Assembly (NCBI RefSeq): GCF_000967965.1
Contig: NZ_LACC01000033.1
Span: forward strand, 1 to 52,415
DNA length: 52,415 bases
Reading direction: 5' to 3'
Source: Pseudomonas fluorescens
Lineage (GTDB): Bacteria; Pseudomonadota; Gammaproteobacteria; Pseudomonadales; Pseudomonadaceae
The translations under genes and the position numbers were made by a program. Below, one piece after another: positions 35,142 through 43,610 of this stretch. Each line of letters opens with the position of its first letter. Position 1 is the stretch's first letter. The notes under the pieces are model-generated. The model had not been told where the DNA came from. It saw only the letters and a program-made list of their open reading frames with translations, and did no database searches.

Positions 35142-35744
35142 ATGATCCATCACGTAGTGGGGCTCTTCACCCACCCTGACCAAGAATGGAAAGAAATCCG
35201 TGGCGACCAGGAGGAAAGCATCAGCCACATGTACCTGACCCATACACTGATTCTGGCGGCGATCCCCGCCGTGTCTGCCTTTATTGGCACCACGCAGGTC
35301 GGCTGGGTCATCGGCAATCGGGCTCCCGTGATGCTGACCGTAGAAAGCGCGATATGGATGACGATCATGTCGTACGTGGCGATGCTCGGTGGTGTTGCGG
35401 TAATGGGCGCGTTCATCCACTGGATGGCCCGCACCTATGACGCCAACCCAAGCCTCGCCCGTTGCATTGCGTTTGCAACCTACACCGCCACACCGTTGTT
35501 CATCGGCGGACTCGCTGCCTTGTACCCGCACTTGTGGCTGGGGATGATCGTCGGCACCGCCGCCATCTGCTACACGGTGTATTTGCTGTATGTGGGCTTG
35601 CCGACATTCATGAACATTCCATCTGACGAGGGCTTCCTGTTTTCAAGTTCGGTGCTCGCCGTAGGCCTGGTGGTGCTGGTCGCCATCATGGCGTTCACAG
35701 TCATTGTCTGGGGACTCGGCGTGGGCCCGGTCTACACCAGTTAG
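35142..35744 (+). CDS. Yip1 family membrane protein
   Basis: A 200-residue inner-membrane protein with about five hydrophobic helices after a short soluble start (MIHHVVGLFTHPDQEWKEI). YIP1-domain features include the WKEIRG start and the long helix block from ILAAIPAVSAFIG to the C-terminus. Bacterial members have no defined role. ATG 35142 has AAGAGGAG upstream; the earlier in-frame GTG is inside that site. A TATACT near 35032 could be its -10. A terminator follows at 35777. Confidence 0.86.
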   Translation: MIHHVVGLFTHPDQEWKEIRGDQEESISHMYLTHTLILAAIPAVSAFIGTTQVGWVIGNRAPVMLTVESAIWMTIMSYVAMLGGVAVMGAFIHWMARTYDANPSLARCIAFATYTATPLFIGGLAALYPHLWLGMIVGTAAICYTVYLLYVGLPTFMNIPSDEGFLFSSSVLAVGLVVLVAIMAFTVIVWGLGVGPVYTS

Positions 35745-35776
35745 TCGCTCATCACTGAAAATCGGAACTGCTGACA

Positions 35777-35801
35777 AAGGCCGCCGCAAGGCGGCCTTTT
35801 C
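35777..35801 (+). terminator. Rho-independent terminator after the Yip1 gene
   Basis: AAGGCCGCC pairs with GGCGGCCTT around a short loop, followed by TTTTC. It lies 33 bases past the stop. Confidence 0.88.
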
Positions 35802-35901
35802 ATTCTTCAGCAACGAGACGGCACACGACCATTCGGCACCTTGGCGATTCGCAAGGTCCCAGGGTTGCGGCATACTCGACCGCTCTGGAGATCCATCAAG
35901 C

Positions 35902-36396
35902 ATGCCCGAGCAACTCAATACCCGCGTCGAAGACTGTTTCCAACTAGCCGAATCCTTTTTCAAACGACCTTTCAAGCGCCCCGTGGTGAGCCTCAAGCTG
36001 CGCGGGCAAAAAGCCGGTGTCGCGCATTTGCACGAGAACCTGCTGCGCTTCAACCCGCAGTTGTACCGGGAAAACACCGAAGATTTCCTCAAGCAGACCG
36101 TGGCCCATGAAGTCGCACATCTGATCGCCCACCAGCTGTTCGGCGACCGCATCCAGCCCCATGGCGAAGAGTGGCAATTGATCATGCGCGGCGTGTACGA
36201 ACTGCCGCCCAACCGCTGCCACACCTATGATGTCAAACGCCGCAGCGTGACCCGCTACATCTACAAGTGTCCGTGCGCCGACAGCGACTTCCCGTTCTCG
36301 GCACAGCGCCACAGCCTGGTTCGGCAGGGACGGCGGTACCTGTGCCGGCGGTGTCGCAATACCTTGGTGTTCAGTGGGGAGATGCGGGTCGAGTAG
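35902..36396 (+). CDS. SprT-family zinc metalloprotease
   Basis: A 164-residue protein with the SprT-like domain. The zinc motif HEVAH is at 69-73 (His69, Glu70, His73), with a later His in PHGEEWQ as the third ligand. The C-terminal zinc-ribbon Cys pattern is YKCPCAD and YLCRRCRNTLVFSG. SprT proteins are relatives of the DNA-protein crosslink protease Spartan; a bacterial role is not settled. ATG 35902 has GGAG upstream. Confidence 0.9.
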   Translation: MPEQLNTRVEDCFQLAESFFKRPFKRPVVSLKLRGQKAGVAHLHENLLRFNPQLYRENTEDFLKQTVAHEVAHLIAHQLFGDRIQPHGEEWQLIMRGVYELPPNRCHTYDVKRRSVTRYIYKCPCADSDFPFSAQRHSLVRQGRRYLCRRCRNTLVFSGEMRVE

Positions 36397-36438
36397 CGGG
36401 ATGTGTGCTGGCCGTACTAACCTCTTCGCAGGCAGACG

Positions 36439-37620
36439 CTAGAGAACTACCTTGGCGAACCGCAATTGAGCAATCCGCTCAGCACTGAACCCCAACTCCC
36501 CCAACACCTGATCCGTATGCTGCCCCAGCGCCGCGCCAATATGCCGGGGCTCAGGCAACCCTTGCGAAAACTTCAGCGGACACGCCATCTGCGCCTGGGA
36601 CGAGCCATCGCCACGGGGCACGTCGGTCACCAACTCCCGCGCTTGCAACTGTGGATGATGCAGCGCTTCTCCCAGGCTCAATACCGGCTCGACACACGCA
36701 TCCCGTTCGGCGAACAGCGTACGCAACTCGGCAAAGTCATGCTTTTCGAACTCGACCCTCAGCGCGTCTTTAAGCTGTTTCTGATGCGCCGGTTGCGGTG
36801 ACAGGCCGAGGCCGGCCAATTCCTCCAGCCCCAATGCCGTGCACAACTGTTTCATGAATACCGGTTCCAGGCTGCCCACCGACAGCCAGCGCCCATCCCG
36901 GGAGCGGTAGTAATCGTAGAAACTGCCACCGTTGAGCACCTGGTTTTCCGGAGCCGGCTCGACGCCACAGGCCAGATACCCGGCACCTGCCATCGCATTC
37001 AGGCTGAACGCGCAGTCGGTCATGCTGACATCCAAGTGCTGACCCTGACCGGTTTGCTGCCGGGCAATGACTGCCGCCAGCAAACCAATCACTCCGTGCA
37101 GCGAACCACCGGCGACATCCGCCACCTGCATGCCCAACGGCAGCGGCCCGGTGTCGGCACGGCCGGTGTAGCTCGCCAGCCCGGACAGGGCCAGGTAGTT
37201 GATGTCATGGCCGGCGCGGTCCTTGTAGGGGCCGGTCTGGCCATAGCCGGTGATCGACACATAAATCAATTTCGGATTGATCGCCCTCAGGGCTTCGTAA
37301 CCCAGGCCCAGACGCTCCATGACACCTGGGCGGAACTGCTCGAGCACAATGTCGTAGTCCTGCAGCAACGACCTGATCACCTCCAGCGCCTCAGGCTGCT
37401 TGAGGTCCAGGGCGAGGCTGCGCTTGTTGCGATTGAGGTAGGCATGACTGGCTGACACACCTTGATCGTGGGGCGGCAACACCCGCAGCAGGTCCATGCG
37501 GGTCGGTGATTCGATGCGCAGCACTTCGGCGCCCATGTCCGCCAGCAGCAACGAGGCGAACGGCCCCGGCAGCAGTGTCGAGAAATCCAGAACCTTGAGT
37601 GATGCCAGTGGACCGAACAT
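36439..37620 (-). CDS. CaiB/BaiF family CoA-transferase
   Basis: A 393-residue class III CoA-transferase. Signatures: KVLDFSTLLPGPFASLLLAD at the N-terminus, LADMGAEVLRIESP, and GHDINYLALSGLASYTG with the catalytic Asp region. Members transfer CoA between carboxylic acids or act as alpha-methylacyl-CoA racemases; sequence alone does not tell which. ATG 37620 has GGGAGAAC upstream. It has no close operon partner (dctA follows after a gap in the other direction of reading). Confidence 0.88.
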   Translation of the reverse strand: MFGPLASLKVLDFSTLLPGPFASLLLADMGAEVLRIESPTRMDLLRVLPPHDQGVSASHAYLNRNKRSLALDLKQPEALEVIRSLLQDYDIVLEQFRPGVMERLGLGYEALRAINPKLIYVSITGYGQTGPYKDRAGHDINYLALSGLASYTGRADTGPLPLGMQVADVAGGSLHGVIGLLAAVIARQQTGQGQHLDVSMTDCAFSLNAMAGAGYLACGVEPAPENQVLNGGSFYDYYRSRDGRWLSVGSLEPVFMKQLCTALGLEELAGLGLSPQPAHQKQLKDALRVEFEKHDFAELRTLFAERDACVEPVLSLGEALHHPQLQARELVTDVPRGDGSSQAQMACPLKFSQGLPEPRHIGAALGQHTDQVLGELGFSAERIAQLRFAKVVL

Positions 37621-37723
37621 GAGCGTTCTCCCTTAACGATGCCCACAGCCTAGGCAGCCGATTGCTTTGCAGCAATCACCTTATACGCCACGTGCAGTGA
37701 CCGTTGCGCTCAATCGCCGGGCA

Positions 37724-37750
37724 TGAAAAAACCCGCCGAAGCGGGTTTTT
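37724..37750 (-). terminator. Rho-independent terminator after dctA
   Basis: AAAAACCCGC pairs with GCGGGTTTTT around CGAA, with T-runs on both strands. It is 14 bases from the dctA stop and could also act on the opposite strand. Confidence 0.88.
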
Positions 37751-37764
37751 CATTACAACAAGGC

Positions 37765-39099
37765 TTACTTGGCGTTCGTCGGGGTTGCCCCTTCGACGTG
37801 GCCCAGTGCATCGTCTTTAGGCTCGTCGGCGATGCCGCGACCGCCCGATGCCAGCTCCGCTTGCAACACGTCGGTGTCCAGTTCCTTGACCCACTTGGCC
37901 ACAACGATGGTGGCCACGGCGTTACCGACCAGGTTGGTCAGGGCACGGGCTTCGGACATGAAGCGGTCGATACCGAGGATCAGCGCCAGGCCGGCGACCG
38001 GCAGGTGGCCCACGGCGGACAGGGTGGCAGCCAGTACGATGAAGCCGCTACCGGTCACACCCGCAGCGCCTTTGGAGGACAGCAGCAACACCACCAGCAG
38101 GGTGATCTGGTGCGTGATGTCCATGTGCGTATCGGTTGCCTGGGCAATGAACACCGCGGCCATGGTCAGGTAGATGGCGGTACCGTCGAGGTTGAACGAG
38201 TAACCGGTCGGGATCACCAGACCCACGACAGATTTCTGCGCGCCCAGACGCTCCATCTTGACCAGCATGCGTGGCAGCACCGATTCCGAAGAAGAAGTAC
38301 CGAGCACAATCAGCAGTTCTTCACGGATGTAGCGGATCATTTTCAGCACGCTGAAGCCGTGCAGGCGGGCGATGGAGCCCAGCACAATCAGGATGAACAG
38401 CAGGCAGGTGATGTAGAAGCACGCCATCAGTTGACCCAGCTGCACCAGCGAGCCGACACCGTAGGCACCGATGGTGAACGCCATGGCACCGAAGGCACCG
38501 ATCGGCGCGAGCTTCATGATCATGTTGATGATGTTGAACATCACATGGGCGAAGCGATCGATGAAGTCCAGCAGCGGCTTGCCGTAGGCACCCAGGCGAT
38601 GCAGGGCGAAACCGAAGATCACCGAGAACATCAGCACTTGCAGGATGTCGCCCGTGGCGAATGCGCCAACGATGGTGGCCGGGATCACGTTGAGGAGGAA
38701 GCCGATGACACTTTGATCAGCACCAGCCGCTACGTAGGTAGCGACTTTGGAGGCATCCAGGGTGCTTACGTCGATGTGCATGCCCGCGCCTGGCTGCACG
38801 ACGTTGACCACGACCAGACCCACCAGCAATGCGATGGTCGAAACGATTTCAAAGTAAAGGAGTGCGTAACCGCCAGTCTTGCCGACCGCTTTCATGTCCT
38901 GCATGCCGGCGATACCGCTGACGACGGTGCAGAAGATGATCGGGGCGATGATCATTTTGATCAGTTTGATGAACCCGTCACCCAGCGGCTTTACCGCCAC
39001 ACCGAGCTGCGGATAGAAGTGACCGAGCAAAATACCGATGACAATTGCAACGATCACCTGGAAATACAGGGATTTGTACAGTGGCTGACGAGTCGTCAT
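37765..39099 (-). CDS. dctA: C4-dicarboxylate transport protein DctA
   Basis: A 444-residue proton/sodium:dicarboxylate symporter of the DAACS family, in the inner membrane. Eight helices and two re-entrant loops are evident; signatures include LGTSSSESVLPRMLVKM (HP1), PTGYSFNLDGTAIYLTM (TM7), GAAGVTGSGFIVLAATLS (HP2) and RFMSEARALTNLVGNAVATI (TM8). It takes up succinate, malate and fumarate. ATG 39099 begins the conserved MTTRQPLYKSLYFQ and has AGGAAC upstream. A sigma-54 promoter lies 132 bases upstream, as expected for DctB/DctD control. Confidence 0.94.
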   Translation of the reverse strand: MTTRQPLYKSLYFQVIVAIVIGILLGHFYPQLGVAVKPLGDGFIKLIKMIIAPIIFCTVVSGIAGMQDMKAVGKTGGYALLYFEIVSTIALLVGLVVVNVVQPGAGMHIDVSTLDASKVATYVAAGADQSVIGFLLNVIPATIVGAFATGDILQVLMFSVIFGFALHRLGAYGKPLLDFIDRFAHVMFNIINMIMKLAPIGAFGAMAFTIGAYGVGSLVQLGQLMACFYITCLLFILIVLGSIARLHGFSVLKMIRYIREELLIVLGTSSSESVLPRMLVKMERLGAQKSVVGLVIPTGYSFNLDGTAIYLTMAAVFIAQATDTHMDITHQITLLVVLLLSSKGAAGVTGSGFIVLAATLSAVGHLPVAGLALILGIDRFMSEARALTNLVGNAVATIVVAKWVKELDTDVLQAELASGGRGIADEPKDDALGHVEGATPTNAK

Positions 39100-39230
39100 T
39101 GCAAAGTTCCTCAAGGGTGCCCGGTGACAACATCCATCTGTTGCCCGCAACACCGCAATTGCGAACCCTCCTGCACTGGAGGGATTTGTTTTTTCGAGCT
39201 GCGCAACGGCAGGCATCTGCTCGTTGTATC

Positions 39231-39245
39231 GCAAGGCCCGTGCCA
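39231..39245 (-). promoter_or_regulatory. Sigma-54 promoter of dctA
   Basis: The minus strand reads TGGCACGGGCCTTGC, a full match to the -24/-12 consensus (TGGCAC-N5-TTGC). The -12 GC is about 130 bases upstream of the dctA ATG. This predicts control by an NtrC-family activator such as DctD. Confidence 0.9.
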
Positions 39246-39324
39246 CCTTCCGTAAAAACCCTGCAAGCCTTTTGATCTCCGGGGTTGCAGCGAACTCCCT
39301 GTCACCGAACGGTTATAAGCATGT

Positions 39325-39338
39325 GGCGGATTTCCGCC
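39325..39338. promoter_or_regulatory. Candidate activator site 1 (GGCGGATTTCCGCC)
   Basis: A perfect 6-bp inverted repeat around TT, 80-95 bases upstream of the dctA -24 box. It resembles the rhizobial DctD site core CGGAAATCCG on the opposite strand. A second copy lies 41 bases further on. Confidence 0.7.
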
Positions 39339-39365
39339 CTTCCATTAACAGTCGTCCTGCTATTT

Positions 39366-39379
39366 GGCGGATATCCGCC
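39366..39379. promoter_or_regulatory. Candidate activator site 2 (GGCGGATATCCGCC)
   Basis: A fully symmetric 14-base palindrome, the partner of the site at 39325-39338, placed four helical turns away. The pair lies between dctA and the divergent AraC-type gene, so either gene might be affected. Confidence 0.7.
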
Positions 39380-39437
39380 CTGTTCATGCCCGCGGTGCGC
39401 AGCTAACATCCGTCGATCAACGGTCAGATCTACTGCC

Positions 39438-40436
39438 ATGCGCGAACGCACCATCGCCAGTCATTTCGCCCGCGCCGCCCTGGGTGGTGCGCATCGGCAC
39501 GGCTACGACTATTCGGACCTGCTACAGCAACTGGGAATCAGCCCCGAGTTGCTGGACGAGCCCCGGGCACGCATCGCTCCGGAGCAATTCACCCAATTGA
39601 TCCAGGCGTTGTGGCTGGCGCTGGACGACGAGTACCTGGGGTTCGGGCAAGCCCCAAGCAGGCCGGGCAGCTTCGCGATGATGTGCCATGCCGTGATTCA
39701 CTGCCGCAACCTGGATAAGGCACTCCATCGCGGCTTATTGTTTTATAGCCTATTCCCCGGGGCTCCGCGTTTGACCCTGAGCCGCGAAGATGAATGGGTG
39801 CGCCTGAGCCTGGACGACTCACAACTCTGGGACCCGGATCATTTCCTCAGCGAGAGCCTGCTGGTGATCTGGCACCGCTTCGGCAGCTGGCTGATCGGCC
39901 AGCGCATTCGCCTGGAGCAGGCCACGTTCAGCTACCCCCGGCCGGAACACGGCGCCGAGTACGACCTGCTGTTTTCCTGCCCGCTTGAGTTTTCCAGGCC
40001 CCAGAGCAGCCTGTTGTTTCACAGCCGCTACCTGGCCATGCCGCTGCTGCAGGACGAACGTACCCTCAAGCATTTCCTCGAGCGCTCCCCCGCCGACCTG
40101 CTCTCGCGCCCGGACGATGGCGACAGTTTGAGCAGCCGCCTGCGGCGCTTGCTCAGTCGCGACAGCTCACGCTGGCCTGACCTTGAAGCCGTGGCCGCGC
40201 ACCTGCACATCAGCCCGCAGACCCTGCGCCGGCATTTGCGGGAAGAGGGTTCGAGCTTTCAGGAATTGAAGGACCAGTTGCGCCGGGATATCGCGATTTA
40301 TCACCTGAGCCGCGCCGACCTGTCGTTGCAACAGATCGCCGAGCAGCTGGGGTTTTCCGAGCCGTCGGCGTTTCACCGGGCGTTCAAGAAGTGGACGGGG
40401 CTGACGCCAGGGGCATATCGGGCGCAGGAGAGCTGA
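39438..40436 (+). CDS. AraC-family transcriptional regulator
   Basis: A 332-residue regulator. The N-terminal effector domain is of the arabinose-binding type 2 class (PF12625-like, LLQQLGISPELLDEPRARIA). The C-terminal AraC double helix-turn-helix starts near 230 (LEAVAAHLHISPQTLRRHLREEG, second HTH LQQIAEQLGFSEPSAFHRAF). ATG 39438 begins the conserved domain; the longer frame from 39285 runs through the dctA control sites. Target genes are unknown. It is divergent from dctA. Confidence 0.88.
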   Translation: MRERTIASHFARAALGGAHRHGYDYSDLLQQLGISPELLDEPRARIAPEQFTQLIQALWLALDDEYLGFGQAPSRPGSFAMMCHAVIHCRNLDKALHRGLLFYSLFPGAPRLTLSREDEWVRLSLDDSQLWDPDHFLSESLLVIWHRFGSWLIGQRIRLEQATFSYPRPEHGAEYDLLFSCPLEFSRPQSSLLFHSRYLAMPLLQDERTLKHFLERSPADLLSRPDDGDSLSSRLRRLLSRDSSRWPDLEAVAAHLHISPQTLRRHLREEGSSFQELKDQLRRDIAIYHLSRADLSLQQIAEQLGFSEPSAFHRAFKKWTGLTPGAYRAQES

Positions 40437-40517
40437 GTTTCAGCACCTGCGTTGCGCAGTGATCACTGGCGTCTCCCGAACGCACCCGGTAATACCCCGT
40501 CCAGGATTTGCGAACGC

Positions 40518-41273
40518 TTACTCCAGAGGCGGGATGATCAGTGACAAGCCAGGGTAAATTTTGTCTGGATGATCCAGCGCCGACCTGTTCGCATTAAAGA
40601 TCAGTGGGTACTTGGCAGCATCACCATAAAACTCTCTGGCAATTTTGGACAATGTATCGCCCCTTACAACCACATACATATTCAACTGACTGACCGGCGG
40701 AATCGCCAGTGTGGCTGGTGATTCGAAATCCACATCGCCCAGCAGTTTTATTTGTCCGATGAACCGGCCAAGATTATTGGCCGTGGTCGCGTGTATGTCA
40801 TGCATCAGCACAATGGAGTTCTTTCTTTTCCTTATTTGCTCAACACCATGGGATACCCAGCCCCCAGGTTGATAGTTGCTGCTCCAGTCCAGGGTATCCA
40901 CGCTCCAGAGAACCTGCCGATACCCCAACTCGGCGACAGTGCGATCGACCATCGCATCGTGAGCGCCATAAGGCGGCCTCATGATCAGGTCCGGCTGCTG
41001 GTAGGGAGTCAGTGCCTGCTCCGTCATCTTGATTTGATCGATGATGGTATCTTTGTCCTGACCGACCAGTCTTAGATGATCGTAAGTGTGATTGCCGATC
41101 CGGTGCCCTTCGTCCAGGATGCGCTTGATACGCTCGCCATGCCTGGCAACCAGATTGCCAACAATAAAAAACGTTGCCTTGATATCAAACAGCTCCAGTG
41201 TTTCGAGCACGGTTTCGGTCTGGGCTTGCCGAGGACCGTCGTCAAACGTCAGCCAAACTTTCTTCCTTTCCAT
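40518..41273 (-). CDS. Polysaccharide deacetylase (CE4) with C-terminal LysM domain
   Basis: A 251-residue protein: a NodB-type CE4 domain (about 1-195) followed by a LysM domain (about 202-251). CE4 motifs are intact: TFDDGP (Asp11-Asp12), the metal pair His62 and His66 in NHTYDH, RPPYGAHD and LMHD. The LysM part (VVRGDTLSKIAREFYGDAA, HPDKIYPGLSLIIP) is like that of Kbp/YgaU. No signal peptide is present, unusual for a peptidoglycan or polysaccharide enzyme. ATG 41273 is preceded by GGAGAT; an ATG four codons earlier would place that site inside the gene. Composition is more AT-rich than neighbours. Confidence 0.85.
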   Translation of the reverse strand: MERKKVWLTFDDGPRQAQTETVLETLELFDIKATFFIVGNLVARHGERIKRILDEGHRIGNHTYDHLRLVGQDKDTIIDQIKMTEQALTPYQQPDLIMRPPYGAHDAMVDRTVAELGYRQVLWSVDTLDWSSNYQPGGWVSHGVEQIRKRKNSIVLMHDIHATTANNLGRFIGQIKLLGDVDFESPATLAIPPVSQLNMYVVVRGDTLSKIAREFYGDAAKYPLIFNANRSALDHPDKIYPGLSLIIPPLE

Positions 41274-41469
41274 TTTTATCTCCATTGGTGGCTTGTAACG
41301 CTTCAGCCCCTATCCACTCATGCAACCAACACAGGCTCTGCGTGTGCATGTCGTCAATAAGGCGGGGCTTATTACTTGCCACCAAACGGCGGAACGCCAA
41401 CAAAACATTGTTGCCGGTCGTTTAACGCCTGATACCTGTAGCCCGAAAAGACTGCTATCAAATATCCGT

Positions 41470-42816
41470 TCACACCGCCGGAAAATGAATCCGGAACGCC
41501 GCCCCGCCCATCGGTGAATCCCCCAGGGTCAGCTTGGCGCTGTAGCTTTCGATGATGTCCTTGACCACCGCCAGGCCGATACCCTGCCCAGGGTGCTGGC
41601 GGTCCAGGCGCTCTCCGCGCTCGAGAATCCGTGCGCGCTGATTCTGTGGTACGCCGGGGCCGTCATCCTCGACACACAACTCAGTGCCGCTGAGGGTTTC
41701 GCGCACACTGATGCGTATTTCGCCCAGGCACAGGCGATAGGCGTTTTCCAGCAGGTTGCCCATCATCTCCAGCAGAGCTCCCTGCTCGATCGGTACGTAA
41801 CACGGGTCGGGCAGGTCGAACGCGACGTGCACGCGCTTGTCGCGATAGACCTTGTCCAGCGTGTCGCACAGGCTTTTCAGTACCGGTCGCAAGTGCACCT
41901 GATGACGTACCAGGCCGCTTTTTCGCAGGCTGGCGCGCTGCAGCTGGTAGCTGATCTGCTGGCTCATGCGTTCGATCTGGGTTTGCAGCACCCAGGCCTG
42001 ATCGCGATCCTCTGGACGCTGGGCCATGTCTTCACTGACGCCTTGCAACACCGCCAGTGGCGTTTTCAGGCTATGGGCCAGGTCGTCGAGGGAATCACGG
42101 TAGCGACTGCGCTGCTCACGCTCACTGTGCAGCAAACGGTTGAGGGAGCCGGTCAGGCGCAGCAATTCCCGGGGATGTTCCTCACTGAGGCTTTCGCGGG
42201 TACCACCTTCGATCTGGTCCAGCTCCTGGCTCAAGCGCCGCAAAGCCTGCAAGCCCCAGGTCAGGCCGATCCACAGCAACGCCAGCAGCACCAGCAGTGC
42301 CGCGCCAAAACCCAGATAGAGATTTTCCCGCAGGCCTTCGAGGGTCAGCTCGTACTCGCGAACCGGCTGCAACGCCACGATGCTGAAGGCTGCACTTTTG
42401 CCGCCGAGCAACTTGACCTCTACGTCGTAGACGAAGAACTCCTGGCCATTGGCTTCGCGGATCCGCGCAAACTCACTGCCACGTCCGTCGTAGCGCGGCT
42501 TGTAGTTGATATGTTCTTCCTGGGTCGCCTTCGAACGCCACACCAGATGTCCTTCACGGTCATAGATGTAGCCGAGTAATCGGCTGTCGGTGAGGTTGAA
42601 GCGCTCGTCAGGCAATTGCGCCGGCATCTGCAGGCTGTTGTTCTCCACCCGGGCGGCCGAGATCAGCGTGGTCACGTCGGATGCCAGACGCTGCTCGATG
42701 GAGTCCTGCAGCGCCAGGCTGAAGGCGCCTTGCATCGCCGGTAGCAACGCCAACATGAACAACACCGCCAACAGCGTGGCGGCGAGCATCAAGCGTATGC
42801 GCAGCGAACGGATCAA
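41470..42816 (-). CDS. phoQ: Sensor histidine kinase PhoQ
   Basis: A 448-residue kinase/phosphatase that senses low Mg and cationic peptides. TM1 is at about 9-30, the periplasmic PDC-type sensor (about 31-165) is acidic in part, TM2 at about 166-188, HAMP follows, then the dimerisation domain with LDDLAHSLKTPLAVLQG (His248) and HATPase_c (NLLENAYRLC, DDGPGVP, GQGIGLAVV). The start is a TTG at 42816 that overlaps the phoP stop as TTGA. It gives MIRSLRIRLM, the known start of the P. aeruginosa protein, and the same 448-residue length. Confidence 0.94.
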   Translation of the reverse strand: MIRSLRIRLMLAATLLAVLFMLALLPAMQGAFSLALQDSIEQRLASDVTTLISAARVENNSLQMPAQLPDERFNLTDSRLLGYIYDREGHLVWRSKATQEEHINYKPRYDGRGSEFARIREANGQEFFVYDVEVKLLGGKSAAFSIVALQPVREYELTLEGLRENLYLGFGAALLVLLALLWIGLTWGLQALRRLSQELDQIEGGTRESLSEEHPRELLRLTGSLNRLLHSEREQRSRYRDSLDDLAHSLKTPLAVLQGVSEDMAQRPEDRDQAWVLQTQIERMSQQISYQLQRASLRKSGLVRHQVHLRPVLKSLCDTLDKVYRDKRVHVAFDLPDPCYVPIEQGALLEMMGNLLENAYRLCLGEIRISVRETLSGTELCVEDDGPGVPQNQRARILERGERLDRQHPGQGIGLAVVKDIIESYSAKLTLGDSPMGGAAFRIHFPAV

Positions 42817-43490
42817 GTGCAACGCTCGTTGAACAGGTAGCCCAGGCCTCGCACGGTGTCGATCGGCTTGAACCCGCCAGGCCCCTCCAGTTTGCGGCGC
42901 AGACGGCCGACCAGCACCTCGATCACATTCGGATCACGCTCGTCGTCATCCGGGTAGAGCTGCTCCATCAAGCGATCCTTGGGCACCACTTGCTGATGAT
43001 GGCGCATCAGGTATTCGAGAATACGGTACTCATACGCGGTCAGTGCCAGCGGCTGTTCGTCGAGGGACGCCTGCTTGCGGTTCAGGTCCAGCAGTAACGG
43101 GCCAGCGACGATGGTCGACTGGGTGAAACCGCTGGAACGTCGCAGCAAGGCATTCAGGCGGGCCTCCAGTTCTTCGAACTGAAACGGCTTGACCAGATAA
43201 TCATCGGCACCCGCGGCCAGGCCTTCAACCTTGTCCTGCCAGTTGCCACGCGCGGTGAGGATCAGGATCGGGAAGGTTTTGCCACCTGAGCGTAACTGGC
43301 GGATCAGGTCGAGCCCGCTCATGCCCGGCAAACCGAGGTCGATCACCGCCAGGTCAAAGTTGAACTGTGCGGTCTGGTACAGCGCCTCCTCGGCGTTGGC
43401 CACGGACTCGACCACGTGGCCGCTCTCCGTCAGACGGGTTTGCAGGTGATGACGCAGCAGCGCTTCATCTTCGACGACCAGCAATTTCAT
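42813..43490 (-). CDS. phoP: Response regulator PhoP
   Basis: A 225-residue OmpR-family regulator. Asp51 is the phosphoacceptor (FDLAVIDLGLPG), the acidic pocket is VVEDEA and the switch Lys is in DYLVKPFQ. The winged-helix domain (about 125-222) includes LTAYEYRILEYLMRHHQQ and EVLVGRLRRKLEG. It controls Mg-starvation and polymyxin-resistance genes. It is between oprH and phoQ and overlaps phoQ by four bases. Confidence 0.95.
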   Translation of the reverse strand: MKLLVVEDEALLRHHLQTRLTESGHVVESVANAEEALYQTAQFNFDLAVIDLGLPGMSGLDLIRQLRSGGKTFPILILTARGNWQDKVEGLAAGADDYLVKPFQFEELEARLNALLRRSSGFTQSTIVAGPLLLDLNRKQASLDEQPLALTAYEYRILEYLMRHHQQVVPKDRLMEQLYPDDDERDPNVIEVLVGRLRRKLEGPGGFKPIDTVRGLGYLFNERCT

Positions 43491-43558
43491 ATTGCACTCC
43501 CGGGCAAATCAATATCTCCAGAGGCGCAACGTCGCACCTCAATAGCTAACATGGCAAC

Positions 43559-43587
43559 GCCGGATCAGTCACTCGGGCTGATCCGGC
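43559..43587 (-). promoter_or_regulatory. Stem-loop between oprH and phoP
   Basis: GCCGGATCAG pairs perfectly with CTGATCCGGC around a nine-base loop, 24 bases past the oprH stop and about 70 before phoP. It lacks a T-run, so it may be a processing or partial attenuation site that keeps oprH expression above phoPQ. Confidence 0.6.
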
Positions 43588-43610
43588 GCAGGCCGTTCAC
43601 GAAACGCTTG

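Noticed and set aside
37621..37700. A possible link of the CoA-transferase and dctA as one operon
   Set aside because: A strong terminator at 37724-37750 separates them.
37723..39255. A 510-codon frame antisense to dctA
   Set aside because: His/Asp/Gln-rich translation with no motif; dctA on the other strand is intact with a terminator and a sigma-54 promoter.
41286..41469. Short frames upstream of the CE4-LysM gene and downstream of phoQ
   Set aside because: No ribosome sites or conserved content; the stretch is under 200 bases and I see nothing else in it.
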